NCBI GenBank assembly: GCA_964400885.1
Contig: CAYNWH010000001.1
Location: 24,064-88,063, forward strand
DNA length: 64,000 nucleotides
Reading direction: 5' to 3'
Source of the DNA: CAYNWH01 sp964400885
Lineage (GTDB): Bacteria; Patescibacteriota; Patescibacteriia; CAIXNZ01
Made by a program: the position numbers and the translations under genes. The notes beneath the pieces were generated by a model. The model was not told where the DNA came from. It saw nothing but the letters and a program-made list of their open reading frames with translations, and ran no database searches. Below, piece by piece: positions 17,366-25,829 of the stretch. Numbering within the stretch: the stretch's first letter is position 1; each line of letters opens with the position of its first letter.

Positions 17366-18661
17366 ATGAGAAAAATGTTGGTCTTTTTGGCAATCTTTTG
17401 TCTCTTGGGTGCGCCGGTAACTCCGGCATTGCCCCAGACAGCGGACACGCCGCTGGTTCTCGACAGCATGCCCACCTTGTCGTGGCAGAAAATCGACGGC
17501 GGCTCCATGCTCGTTGTCCAGGCCGGCGACAAAACGTATTACATCTTGAATGGTCAGCAGACCGCTTTTCCGCCCGACACTCAGTCCGGCCGAAAACAAA
17601 GAAGCGACGGCAAGTGGGAAGTGTACTTCCTCCTGCCCGGCGCTGATCCCCAAACCGGCTGGAAAGTTGTCAACACGAACATGGTCGGCAACAACTCCAC
17701 GCCCGGCCCCGGGGTTCGGCAAGCCAAGCAGGACCTGCCGCCGGGCGTAATTCCCGAAGGCATGAGTCAGAAAGCTTCGCCTCACACGATCTTGACCGGG
17801 TTTCCGACCGGCTATGCCACGGTAACCGCGGCCATCGAACAGCAGATGGCGCACTTGGTCAAAGTCTGCAAGGACAATGATGTCCTTTGCATTCTTGAAG
17901 GCCAGGCCTCGCGCCTGAGTTACAGCGCTTGCTACGTTGACATGGACGAGGGTTATATTGCCCCACCCAGCGGCCACAACCCCAGCGAGCATCCCAATGC
18001 TCAGCTGGTCAAAGGTGACCGCAACTGCAACGAAGAGCTGGCTCAGATCCGTGCCATGAATGCGGCCAAAAAACTCGTGGAAATGGGCGTGCCCAAAGAG
18101 CGGGTTTTCTGGCTCACGCACGCCAGCTGGGGCATCAGGCCAGGCACCAACTACGAAAACCAAGCGGTCGTGGCCTTTGTCATCAGCAGAAGCTCAGTCA
18201 ACATCGAAACAAACGGTCCGGTCATCAGCAACAATGCTCCGCCGGCCGCCGAATGCCCGACCTGCAACCAGGCCGAGCCTCCCATCATTAACATTCATGG
18301 CGACTGCTTTGTCGCCAGCCGGCAAAACGACAACGGCCGCTGGACAGTGACCGTTATCTGTTTCCTCAACAGCACTACTCCGCCAGCCCCAGCCTCAACA
18401 AAAAACGATGAAGGTGATGATTGCTGGAAATGGGCATTGGCCGGCGGCCTGGGTGGTGGAGGACTGGGCTGGGGCGTTTCCCAGATCCAGGTCGAAGGTG
18501 GCCAAGGCGCCGGCAGTGCGGGTAATGGCGGGGATGTCTCCATTTGCGGAGACAATCCCACTGGCTGCATTGTGGGCGGAGCTCTCTTGGGTGCGGGCAC
18601 CAGCTACCTGAGTTGCAAAATCTCCAAGCACCACAAGGAGTACAAAGAACACAAAAAATAA
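17366..18661 (+). CDS. Secreted OmpA-like protein, paralogue of the 15956 gene
   Basis: 431 residues from the ATG at 17366, chosen because AAAGGAGG sits 8 nt upstream. A signal peptide (MRKMLVFLAIFCLLGAPVTPA) is followed by the shared N-terminal module (YYILNGQQTAFPPDTQSGRK, GKWEVYF). An OmpA_C-like domain (about 145-290) shows ILEGQASRLS, LAQIRAMNAAKKLVEMGV and NQAVVAFVI. A Cys-containing linker (PTCNQAEPP) leads to the same C-terminal Gly/Cys domain as its neighbour (CWKWALAGGLGG, GWGVSQIQV, CGDNPTGC). Its relation to the upstream gene, and their near-identical terminators and leaders, indicate tandem duplication followed by divergence. Confidence 0.75.
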   Translation: MRKMLVFLAIFCLLGAPVTPALPQTADTPLVLDSMPTLSWQKIDGGSMLVVQAGDKTYYILNGQQTAFPPDTQSGRKQRSDGKWEVYFLLPGADPQTGWKVVNTNMVGNNSTPGPGVRQAKQDLPPGVIPEGMSQKASPHTILTGFPTGYATVTAAIEQQMAHLVKVCKDNDVLCILEGQASRLSYSACYVDMDEGYIAPPSGHNPSEHPNAQLVKGDRNCNEELAQIRAMNAAKKLVEMGVPKERVFWLTHASWGIRPGTNYENQAVVAFVISRSSVNIETNGPVISNNAPPAAECPTCNQAEPPIINIHGDCFVASRQNDNGRWTVTVICFLNSTTPPAPASTKNDEGDDCWKWALAGGLGGGGLGWGVSQIQVEGGQGAGSAGNGGDVSICGDNPTGCIVGGALLGAGTSYLSCKISKHHKEYKEHKK

Positions 18662-18683
18662 TCCTTAGTATCTCAACATTTTC

Positions 18684-18720
18684 AGACCCAGGAATCACAG
18701 TTTCTGGGTCTTTTCTTTTT
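18684..18720 (+). terminator. Terminator, cassette B
   Basis: AGACCCAGGAA (18684-18694) pairs with TTTCTGGGTCT (18701-18711), then TTTCTTTTT. Confidence 0.85.
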
Positions 18721-18736
18721 AAGAAAAACAATACTA

Positions 18737-18765
18737 TTGACAAAATGTCAAAAATATGCTAAACT
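18737..18765 (+). promoter_or_regulatory. Cassette C promoter
   Basis: TTGACA (18737-18742) and TAAACT (18760-18765), spacer 17 nt ending ATATGC. Confidence 0.8.
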
Positions 18766-18824
18766 TCTCAATTAAACTTAACTCCTGAAAAAAGGCGATT
18801 TACATTCAAAAATAACTTTTTTTC

Positions 18825-18842
18825 AGTAGCTAAAAAGCTACT
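18825..18842 (+). promoter_or_regulatory. Conserved leader hairpin, cassette C
   Basis: AGTAGCT-AAAA-AGCTACT, a 7-bp stem with a loop unlike those of A and B. CTTTGAAAAAAAAC follows before the SD AAGGAGG. Confidence 0.65.
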
Positions 18843-18927
18843 TTAAATTATAGAAATGGTTAAAATTTAGGCCAGCCAGCCGAACTTTGAAAAAAAACTT
18901 CGCAACCAATCAATAAGGAGGAAGGTC

Positions 18928-20850
18928 ATGAAAAAAATGTTTTGGATCTTGTTGGTAGTTATAAGCCTCCTTGCCGGCTGTGCTGGCAAAGGCGGTGACG
19001 ACAACTCTTCAAGCAAAACCACCAATGGCGGCGGCGGTAACGGAGGCGACGGGAATACCCCTCCCTCCGTAACCATAACTGCGCCGGCTAACGGCGCTAT
19101 CTTCAACACACCGGCTAACATCATGATCAGCGCCAACGCTTCGGACGATGGCCAAGTGGTCAGCGTGGAATTTTTCTGGGGAAGCAATTCCCTGGGCATT
19201 GCCACGCAAACGCCCTATTCTGTTCTCTGGTCCGACGTCACTCAGGGGCAATACACCCTGACTGCCGTAGCCACGGACAACCTAGGCGCCAAAACCACTT
19301 CAGCGGCCGTGACCATCACGGTCAATCAGCCACAGCCGAACAACCAACCCCCGACCGTCAGCATCACCGCGCCGACCAATGGCGCCACTTTCACGGCGCC
19401 GGCCAATATCACGGTCAACGCCAACGCCACCGATCTGGATGGCAACGTCACCCAGGTCGAGTTTTACCGCGACGGCGTACTGATCGGCATAGATTTGGTG
19501 GCGTCCTCTGGGTCCTACTCCGTTGTCTGGAACAATGTGCCTGCCGGAACTTATGTGCTGACAGCCATCGCCTATGACGACGACGGGGCCAGCACCACGT
19601 CCAACAGTGTGACCATCACAGTCACCCAGCCGAACCAGGCACCGACGGTCACTCTGACCGCACCGGCCAATGGTGCCACTTTCACGGCACCAGCCAACAT
19701 CACGCCCACCGCCACTGCCAGCGACCCGGATGGCAACATCACCGAGGTCGACATTAACGGCAATGGCATCCTGATCGGCACGGACTTGGTCGCTCCCTAC
19801 TCCATTGTCTGGAGCAATGTGCCCGCCGGGACTTATGTCCTGACCGCCATCGCCTATGACAACAGCGGGGCCAGCACCACTTCCAACAGCGTGACCATCA
19901 CAGTCAACACCGGCGATACGGATGGTGATGGCGTCCCCGACGACGTGGATTGTGATCCTTTGGATCCCGATACCTGGACCAAAATGCCGTTCCGACCGGA
20001 CAATGACCAGGATTATCTGCCTGACAGCAGCACTCCAAACAATTACTGCGTCGGCGATCCGGACACTTATCCGCAAAGAACCACCACCTGGACCTCTCCT
20101 CTTGATCCCTGCCTGGACGACAAGTATAACGCTTGCGTCACTGGTCATTTCGGAGTGGAGTGGGCCTATGGCGACACGGCAGGAACCTGGGAATCCACGG
20201 TCTATTGGGACTGCGGTTTTCCCGACACATTCGCCCAGCAATGGCAGGCCGCAGGTACGGTCACTGGCAATGCACCGCCGCAAAACCGCGTTATGGATAG
20301 CCCTAACCCGGCTGTTCTGCGCTACGGCACATGCATCGCCAACATTCATGTTCCCGATTCGGGACTGAATCAGTGCAATGGCTGGAATGACGACTGGTTC
20401 CCGGCCGGAACCCCGACCTATGGGTTTTGTTCCAGCCTGCCCAGCGGCTACCCTCACTTTGTCTACTCCAAAACCGGAGACTCGGACATTTGGGGCTCCA
20501 GCGATCAGCTCACACTGGACTGGGAGATCGATGTCAACACATCCGGCAACGGAGCGAACTACCTAGTCTATTTGGATCAGGGCACGAATTCCTCCGGCGC
20601 CACCGTGGCCATTGACCTGACCGATGCAGACAATGACGGCTATCCGAACGTCTGCGCAGTCGGAGCCACTGGTTGTCACCGGGACAACTGCCGACTGTTC
20701 TACAATCCGGGTGAGGGTGGTTATCCCGCAATCCAACCGGACACGGATGGTGATGGAGTGGGAGATATCTGTGAAGGCGTCGACGATGATAACGATGGCT
20801 GGCCCAACGCCGACGACCTTTTCCCGAATGACCCCACCCGTCACGAGTAA
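18928..20850 (+). CDS. Lipoprotein with three Ig-like domains and TSP3-type repeats
   Basis: 640 residues. A lipoprotein signal ends in the lipobox LLAGC (Cys about residue 18), followed by a Gly/Ser/Asn-rich tether. Three Ig-like repeats of about 95 residues follow (about 48-330), each starting PPTVSITAP-type and containing ANI-type and GTYVLTAIAYD-type motifs (Big_7/Big_9 style). Calcium-binding Asp-rich repeats of the thrombospondin type 3 kind (DTDGDGVPDDVD, DADNDGYPNVC, DTDGDGVGDICEG, DDDNDGWPN) bracket a Cys- and Trp-rich domain (about 350-560). It should be a surface-tethered protein, perhaps adhesive. GC-rich, monocistronic. Specific ligand unknown. Confidence 0.85.
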   Translation: MKKMFWILLVVISLLAGCAGKGGDDNSSSKTTNGGGGNGGDGNTPPSVTITAPANGAIFNTPANIMISANASDDGQVVSVEFFWGSNSLGIATQTPYSVLWSDVTQGQYTLTAVATDNLGAKTTSAAVTITVNQPQPNNQPPTVSITAPTNGATFTAPANITVNANATDLDGNVTQVEFYRDGVLIGIDLVASSGSYSVVWNNVPAGTYVLTAIAYDDDGASTTSNSVTITVTQPNQAPTVTLTAPANGATFTAPANITPTATASDPDGNITEVDINGNGILIGTDLVAPYSIVWSNVPAGTYVLTAIAYDNSGASTTSNSVTITVNTGDTDGDGVPDDVDCDPLDPDTWTKMPFRPDNDQDYLPDSSTPNNYCVGDPDTYPQRTTTWTSPLDPCLDDKYNACVTGHFGVEWAYGDTAGTWESTVYWDCGFPDTFAQQWQAAGTVTGNAPPQNRVMDSPNPAVLRYGTCIANIHVPDSGLNQCNGWNDDWFPAGTPTYGFCSSLPSGYPHFVYSKTGDSDIWGSSDQLTLDWEIDVNTSGNGANYLVYLDQGTNSSGATVAIDLTDADNDGYPNVCAVGATGCHRDNCRLFYNPGEGGYPAIQPDTDGDGVGDICEGVDDDNDGWPNADDLFPNDPTRHE

Positions 20851-20864
20851 CCATTTCTAACCCT

Positions 20865-20908
20865 AACCGGGCTAAGCTTTTCACCAAGAAAAGCTAGCCC
20901 GGTTTTTT
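20865..20908 (+). terminator. Terminator, cassette C
   Basis: AACCGGGCTA-AGCTTTTC pairs with GAAAAGCT-AGCCCGGTT around a 5-nt loop, followed by T7. Confidence 0.9.
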
Positions 20909-20927
20909 TATTAAATTTAAGCTTCTA

Positions 20928-20956
20928 TTGACAAAAATTTTGCTATATGCTAAGCT
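20928..20956 (+). promoter_or_regulatory. Cassette D promoter
   Basis: TTGACA (20928-20933) and TAAGCT (20951-20956), spacer 17 nt ending ATATGC. Confidence 0.75.
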
Positions 20957-21042
20957 TTTATATTAACATTATTATAGACTCTTATAAGCTATTAAGATAA
21001 GCTAAGTGCTATATATTTAGTATATAAAAATTAGTTTTTCTT

Positions 21043-21059
21043 AGTGGCTTAAAGCTACT
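21043..21059 (+). promoter_or_regulatory. Conserved leader hairpin, cassette D
   Basis: AGTGGCT-TAA-AGCTACT; the A-to-G change in the left arm gives a G-U pair, so pairing is kept. A second hairpin AGGTC-ATT-GACCT lies downstream (about 21075-21087). Confidence 0.65.
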
Positions 21060-21122
21060 TATAAATAAAAGTTGAGGTCATTGACCTTTGAAAAAAAATC
21101 AAATCAAAAAAGGAGGCTTACC

Positions 21123-22124
21123 ATGAAGATAAGATGGCTAATTATGGTGATTTTCGTATCGTTTTCCTTGATTTTCTGGAATGGCTGCGCTGGCGGCGGC
21201 GGCGACGACAATCGCAAAACAGTGAATAATGGCAACACTGCCAACGACACTGACGGCGATGGCGTGGCCGATCCTTATGACTGCGCGCCCAATGACAGCA
21301 CACGTTACAACAACGTTTCTTTCTGGCCTGACGCCGACGGCGACGGACTCCCCGATTCCGGGAACAGCCAGCTTTTCTGCGTAGGCGCTCCCAGCACTTA
21401 CCCGAATGGCTACACGCCGAATGCGCCACCTCCCCTGGATCCTTGTCCCGGGGATCATGACAACACTTGCGGCGTTCCGAGCGTACCCTACCTGCAGATC
21501 GATTTCGCCTTTGCCACGGGAACTCCGGAATGGACAGTCTATGGGACTTGCTTCCCTGACCCAGCCCCTCCGGATAATTTCCCGGAAATGTGCGAAGGCC
21601 AGTCTCATGAAGGCAGCTGCCTTGGCGCGGTTAATCCCGAAGCCATAGCAACCGGCTATTGCATCTTTGCCATAAACTTCACTCCGCCGGTTTCCAACCA
21701 TTGCGGGGACGAAGTCAACTGGTTTCCCTGCCAGAGCGGCGATCAGGCCCTTTTCTCGGGTCTGGATGGCGATGGACTGGGTGGACTCCAAGTCTATCTC
21801 AGTCCCTCTGGTTTGGGCAATGACATTTTAGTCCTTGACTGGGATGTCATTGACAATGGCCAGGGCGGCGCCAACTTCATTGTCTACCTTAATTCAGGAA
21901 CTGATGATGATGGCAATGACATCACAGTCATCGTCGGTATCCTTCAGGACACTGACAATGACGGGATTCTTAATCCCGACGACAACTGCATCCGGGTCGC
22001 TAATCCTTTACAGGAAGACCTGGACAGCAATGGCGTCGGCGATGTCTGCGTCGGCATTGATACCGACAACGATGGCTGGCTCGATGTGTCGGATGCGGAT
22101 CCCAATGATCCCAACGTCCATTGA
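21123..22124 (+). CDS. Lipoprotein with TSP3-type Asp-rich repeats
   Basis: 333 residues from the ATG at 21123; AAAGGAGG lies just upstream, so the in-frame ATG at 21072 is rejected. The lipoprotein signal ends WNGCAG (Cys about 22) with a Gly/Asp/Asn tether. TSP3-like repeats (DTDGDGVADPYDC, DADGDGLPDSG) precede a Cys-rich central domain. C-terminal repeats (DTDNDGILNPDDNC, DTDNDGWLD) follow. It shares the architecture of the second half of the 18928 lipoprotein (QDYLPDSSTPNNYCVGDP versus DGLPDSGNSQLFCVGAP), so they are paralogues, this one without Ig domains. Surface-exposed and probably calcium-stabilised; function unknown. Confidence 0.82.
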   Translation: MKIRWLIMVIFVSFSLIFWNGCAGGGGDDNRKTVNNGNTANDTDGDGVADPYDCAPNDSTRYNNVSFWPDADGDGLPDSGNSQLFCVGAPSTYPNGYTPNAPPPLDPCPGDHDNTCGVPSVPYLQIDFAFATGTPEWTVYGTCFPDPAPPDNFPEMCEGQSHEGSCLGAVNPEAIATGYCIFAINFTPPVSNHCGDEVNWFPCQSGDQALFSGLDGDGLGGLQVYLSPSGLGNDILVLDWDVIDNGQGGANFIVYLNSGTDDDGNDITVIVGILQDTDNDGILNPDDNCIRVANPLQEDLDSNGVGDVCVGIDTDNDGWLDVSDADPNDPNVH

Positions 22125-22145
22125 CCAGTTCAATGACCTTACTAC

Positions 22146-22184
22146 AAACCGGACAAGTTGAAAAACTTTGTCCGGTTTTTTTAT
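22146..22184 (+). terminator. Terminator, cassette D
   Basis: AAACCGGACAAGTT pairs with AACTTTGTCCGGTTT around GAAA, followed by T-rich sequence directly before the gap. Confidence 0.9.
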
Positions 22185-22284
22185 NNNNNNNNNNNNNNNN
22201 NNNNNNNNNNNNNNNNNNNNNNNNNNNNNNNNNNNNNNNNNNNNNNNNNNNNNNNNNNNNNNNNNNNNNNNNNNNNNNNNNNNN
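22185..22284. other. Scaffold gap (100 N)
   Basis: Placeholder gap. It removes the promoter and first few codons of trpS. True length unknown. Confidence 0.99.
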
Positions 22285-23249
22285 TACTATCGGGAATACA
22301 ACCCAGCGGCGAACTGCACATTGGCAATTATTTAGGTTCATTAAAAAATTTTGTAGAATTGCAAAATGAGTATAAGTGCTATTTTTTCTTAGCTACTTAC
22401 CATTCCATCACCGAAGATTATAATCCTAAGACTAAAAAACAAGATATTTTTAATTTAACTCTGGATTTCTTAGCTGCTGGCCTGGATCCTGAAAAATGCA
22501 TAATTTTCAACCAAAGCGCTGTACCTGAATGTACTGAGCTAGCCTGGATTTTTAATACTATTACACCTTTAGCCGAATTAGAAAGAATGACCCAATTTAA
22601 AGACAAAGCAGCCAAACAAGCAAAGAATATTAATGTCGGACTTTTAGATTATCCTGTTTTGCAGGCCGCGGATATTTTGATTTATCATCCTAATTTTGTG
22701 CCAGTAGGCCAGGACCAAATCCAGCATTTAGAATTAACTAATACCATTGTCCGCTTATTTAATAATAAATTTGGCGACTATTTCCAGCCAATTAAACCAT
22801 TACTCACCAAAGTGCCGAAAGTTATGTCTTTAATTGAGCCGGAAAAAAAGATGTCCAAAAGCGCAGGCTCTAAACATTATATTGCGATCAATGACGAGCC
22901 AGCAATTATCAAAGAAAAAATAATGAGAGCTGTGACCGGTACCGGCACAGAAACAATTCTACCACCAGGCGGAAAAAATTTAATAATTTTATTAGAAGAA
23001 TTTGGCTCAATAAAAGATATTAATAAATTTAAAAATCAAATTAAAAATAAAAATGTTAAATATGGAGAATTAAAACAAACTTTAGCCCAAGCTATTTTAG
23101 AATATTTTGCTGATTTTAGGGCTAAAAGAAAAGAGCTGGCTAAAAAGCCGCAGTATATTGAAAAAGTCCTTAAAGATGGCGCACAAAAAGCTCAAAAAGT
23201 TGCGCAAAAAACGCTTAAAGAAGTCAAAAAGTTAATCGGAGTTGCTTAG
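22285..23249 (+). CDS. trpS: Tryptophanyl-tRNA synthetase, 5' end in gap
   Basis: About 321 readable residues; only the first few codons are missing. Class I synthetase charging tRNA-Trp. HIGH-type motif GELHIGNYLGS is near the start, DYPVLQAADILIY is typical of TrpRS, and the KMSKS motif appears as EKKMSKSAGS. The C-terminus is helical and Lys-rich. The sequence preceding LSGIQPSGEL must come from beyond the gap. Confidence 0.94.
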
Positions 23250-23258
23250 CTATTAGTA

Positions 23259-23287
23259 TTGACAAAAAGTTAAAAATATAGTAAAAT
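23259..23287 (+). promoter_or_regulatory. Promoter of rnpB
   Basis: TTGACA (23259-23264) and TAAAAT (23282-23287), spacer 17 nt. Two leader hairpins (ATATCCC...GGGATAT, GCGAATT...AATTCGC) lie between it and the RNA. Confidence 0.75.
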
Positions 23288-23343
23288 ATAGATATCCCCT
23301 AAAATATGGGATATTAGCGAATTATTTAATTCGCAGCTGTTCT

Positions 23344-23742
23344 AGATATCTAAATAAACAGAGGTCGCCCCGCGTAGCGCGGGGAGGAAAGTCCGGACAC
23401 CCTTTATGGTAATGGGTAACGCCCACCAACTAGCCAGCAATGTCTAGTTAGGACTAGTGCCACAGAAACTATACTAGCCCTCCGTAGCCTTTGTGCGAAG
23501 GAGGACCAAAGATGAAAAGTGTCTTGGTGTTATTTGTTCTCGAGACAAATGGCTACAAGACTCAACCCTTGGCAACAAGGCGTTGTGGTAAACTCTACCT
23601 GGTGCAAGGATAAACTCACCTTTTTGGTGAAGACAAGTAATCCGCTCGAGCCTTGGCAGTAATGCCAGGCCTAGATAGATGATCTCTATCCCTAGCTTTA
23701 AGCAAAGGAGAGACAAAATCCGGCTTACTTATTTAGATATCT
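23344..23742 (+). ncRNA. rnpB: RNase P RNA
   Basis: Bacterial type A-like RNase P RNA. P1 forms from AGATATCTAAATA (23344-23356) and TATTTAGATATCT (23730-23742). Conserved core pieces are GAGGAAAGTCCGGAC near the 5' end, GTAACGCCC, GCCACAGAAA, and GACAAAATCCGGCTTA near the 3' end. It processes tRNA 5' ends. It is transcribed from its own promoter between trpS and the sugar transferase gene. Confidence 0.95.
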
Positions 23743-23756
23743 TGATTAGACTTTTA

Positions 23757-23778
23757 GGGCCCGCCTTGGGCCTTTTTA
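23757..23778 (+). terminator. Terminator of rnpB
   Basis: GGCCC-GCCTT-GGGCC hairpin followed by TTTTT. It lies just before the next ATG at 23786. Confidence 0.75.
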
Positions 23779-23785
23779 TAAATAT

Positions 23786-25204
23786 ATGAAAAAAATCGAT
23801 CTATTATTTGCAATAATTTTAATTCCCATTGATTTCTTAATGCTAATCTTGGCTGCTTTAAGCGCTTATTATCTTAGAGTCGGCAGTTTTGTCACGGAAA
23901 TAAGACCAGTTATTTATGCCTTATCATTTGGTGAATATTTCAGCTATACGCTTTTAATGGCATTAGCCATGCTTGTTATTTTTGCCATTGCCGGACTTTA
24001 TGCTATCCAAACCGGCCGTAAATTTTCCCAAGAATTTGCCAAAATATTTCTAGCCTGTTCTACAGGCGTTTTAGCAATAATTGTTGCCATCTTTTTAAAA
24101 CGTGAACTTTTTTCTTCTCGCTTTATTATTTTAGCTGCCTGGGGCTTTGCTGTTTTATATGTCACTATCGGCCGCGTTATTATTTATCAAATCCAAAAAT
24201 CATTATTAAAAAGGGGTCTGGGCAGTAAAAGAATTATTATTATTGGCAATGATAAAAATACTAATGCTCTGATTAAAACTTTAAAAAACAAACCGACTTT
24301 AGGCTATCAGATAGTGAAAAATTATCCTACCTTCAATGAAGAAATTAAAAATGAAATTTTAAATTTACACAGACAAGAAAGAATTGATGAGATTATCCAG
24401 GCTGATCCTAATTTGGCCAAAGAAATCACTTTAAGTTTAATAGATTTTACAGAAGCCAACAATATTACATTCAAATTCTCAGCTGATATTTTTAAAACTA
24501 AAACCAGCCATTTAGGCATTGATACGCTGGCTGGTATTCCTATTTTTGAAATTAAAAAAACAAAATTAGAGGGCTGGGGCAGAATTTACAAAAGAATTTT
24601 TGATACTATTATTTCTTTAATTTTTATAATTCTGATTTCGCCTATTATGTTAATAACTGCGATTGCCATCAAGCTTGATTCAAAAGGCCCTGTATTTTTT
24701 AGCCGTTTAGATGACGGTTCGCCAGTTAAAAGAATGGGCCAATATGGCAAACCTTTTCGCTACTTTAAATTCAGATCAATGATTGATAAATCTGATTCTT
24801 TAAGGTATTCCCAGGCACTGCAAGAATTAAATTTAAGAGAAGGCCCTTTAGTTAAAATTAAGAATGATCCCAGGATTACTCGGGTTGGCAAATTTATCCG
24901 CAAATATAGCATTGATGAACTGCCAGAATTATTATTGGTTTTGACAGGCAAAATGAGTCTGGTCGGTCCCAGACCACATTTACCAGAAGAAGTTGCTAAA
25001 TATAAGGATTATCAAAAAAAGGTTCTTGATATTAAGCCGGGTATTACTGGCTTGGCCCAGGTTTCTGGCCGCTCTGATTTGGATTTTGATGAAGAAGTTA
25101 AATTAGATACTTACTATATTGAAAACTGGTCACTTGGCCTGGACATCCAAATTCTCTTAAAAACGCCGAAAGTAGTCCTATTCCCGAAACGAGAAGCACT
25201 ATAA
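23786..25204 (+). CDS. Polyprenyl glycosylphosphotransferase (initiating sugar transferase)
   Basis: 472 residues. Four to five N-terminal membrane helices (about 5-150) are followed by a nucleotide-binding-like middle region (KRIIIIGNDKNTNALIK). The C-terminal bacterial sugar transferase domain (about 268-472) shows KRIFDTIISLIF, FKFRSM, ELPELLLVLTGKMSLVGPRP and KPGITGLAQVSGRSD. It would transfer a sugar-1-phosphate to undecaprenyl phosphate, starting surface polysaccharide synthesis. The three glycosyltransferase genes downstream fit that role. Confidence 0.92.
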   Translation: MKKIDLLFAIILIPIDFLMLILAALSAYYLRVGSFVTEIRPVIYALSFGEYFSYTLLMALAMLVIFAIAGLYAIQTGRKFSQEFAKIFLACSTGVLAIIVAIFLKRELFSSRFIILAAWGFAVLYVTIGRVIIYQIQKSLLKRGLGSKRIIIIGNDKNTNALIKTLKNKPTLGYQIVKNYPTFNEEIKNEILNLHRQERIDEIIQADPNLAKEITLSLIDFTEANNITFKFSADIFKTKTSHLGIDTLAGIPIFEIKKTKLEGWGRIYKRIFDTIISLIFIILISPIMLITAIAIKLDSKGPVFFSRLDDGSPVKRMGQYGKPFRYFKFRSMIDKSDSLRYSQALQELNLREGPLVKIKNDPRITRVGKFIRKYSIDELPELLLVLTGKMSLVGPRPHLPEEVAKYKDYQKKVLDIKPGITGLAQVSGRSDLDFDEEVKLDTYYIENWSLGLDIQILLKTPKVVLFPKREAL

Positions 25205-25220
25205 AAACAATAATAATCTC

Positions 25221-25259
25221 AGCGCAAAAAAACAGCTTAATAAGCTGTTTTTTTGCGCT
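25221..25259 (+). terminator. Terminator of sugar transferase gene
   Basis: AGCGCAAAAAAACAGCTTA pairs with TAAGCTGTTTTTTTGCGCT as one long stem; it can act in both directions. Confidence 0.85.
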
Positions 25260-25316
25260 TGATTTTTCCTCTCAAATAAGCTAAAATACGAATATATAAT
25301 TTTTCATATAATTAAT

Positions 25317-25781
25317 ATGAATATAGAAAAATTAGAAGAAATCACACAGAAAATAGTACAAGAAGCGAAAGAATTAAAAAATAAACATACAAAAGAAAAA
25401 AATGCCCCTGTAAATTATGCCTGTATTTTCTCTCAAAGCCAAGAAGAATACGAGGAATTACTGAAAGTTATACAAAAAATAGGCAAGGCCATAAAAGAAA
25501 CGCCATCTGGGTTTCTTTTCCATATTAAACCGATACAAACAGTTTCAGGCAATTTGAAATTATTAAAAATTCGTATTCCTGACCCTACTAGGCCAGAACG
25601 TGGTGATGCTGATTTCACAATTTCTAATTTCCCTGAGTTTGAAAAAAAATATTTATCGAAAAAAGGCTTTAAATTAATGCCAAAAGAAAATTTTTACATG
25701 ATTGAGTTAATGGATCCAGAATTTAATATACGTGCATATTTTTCAAATCCACCATTAGATCAGCAACTAAATATATCCTAA
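25317..25781 (+). CDS. Conserved hypothetical protein
   Basis: 154 residues, soluble, with a Lys/Glu-rich helical N-terminus (about 1-30) and an alpha/beta remainder (VNYACIFSQSQEEYEELL, then DADFTISNFPEFEKKYL). I recall similar short proteins in Patescibacteria but no function. No signal peptide. It lies between the sugar transferase terminator and the first glycosyltransferase, without an SD. Confidence 0.65.
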   Translation: MNIEKLEEITQKIVQEAKELKNKHTKEKNAPVNYACIFSQSQEEYEELLKVIQKIGKAIKETPSGFLFHIKPIQTVSGNLKLLKIRIPDPTRPERGDADFTISNFPEFEKKYLSKKGFKLMPKENFYMIELMDPEFNIRAYFSNPPLDQQLNIS

Positions 25782-25829
25782 AATATTAACATTCTTATAT
25801 TCGTATTTCATTAGTAGATTCGTATCAAT

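Noticed and set aside
15923..20457. Long minus-strand open frames over the GC-rich secreted genes (for example 15923-17077, 17309-18163, 19300-20457)
   Set aside because: They are antisense shadows of GC-rich coding sequence; the plus strand has signal peptides, SD sites, promoters and terminators that match.
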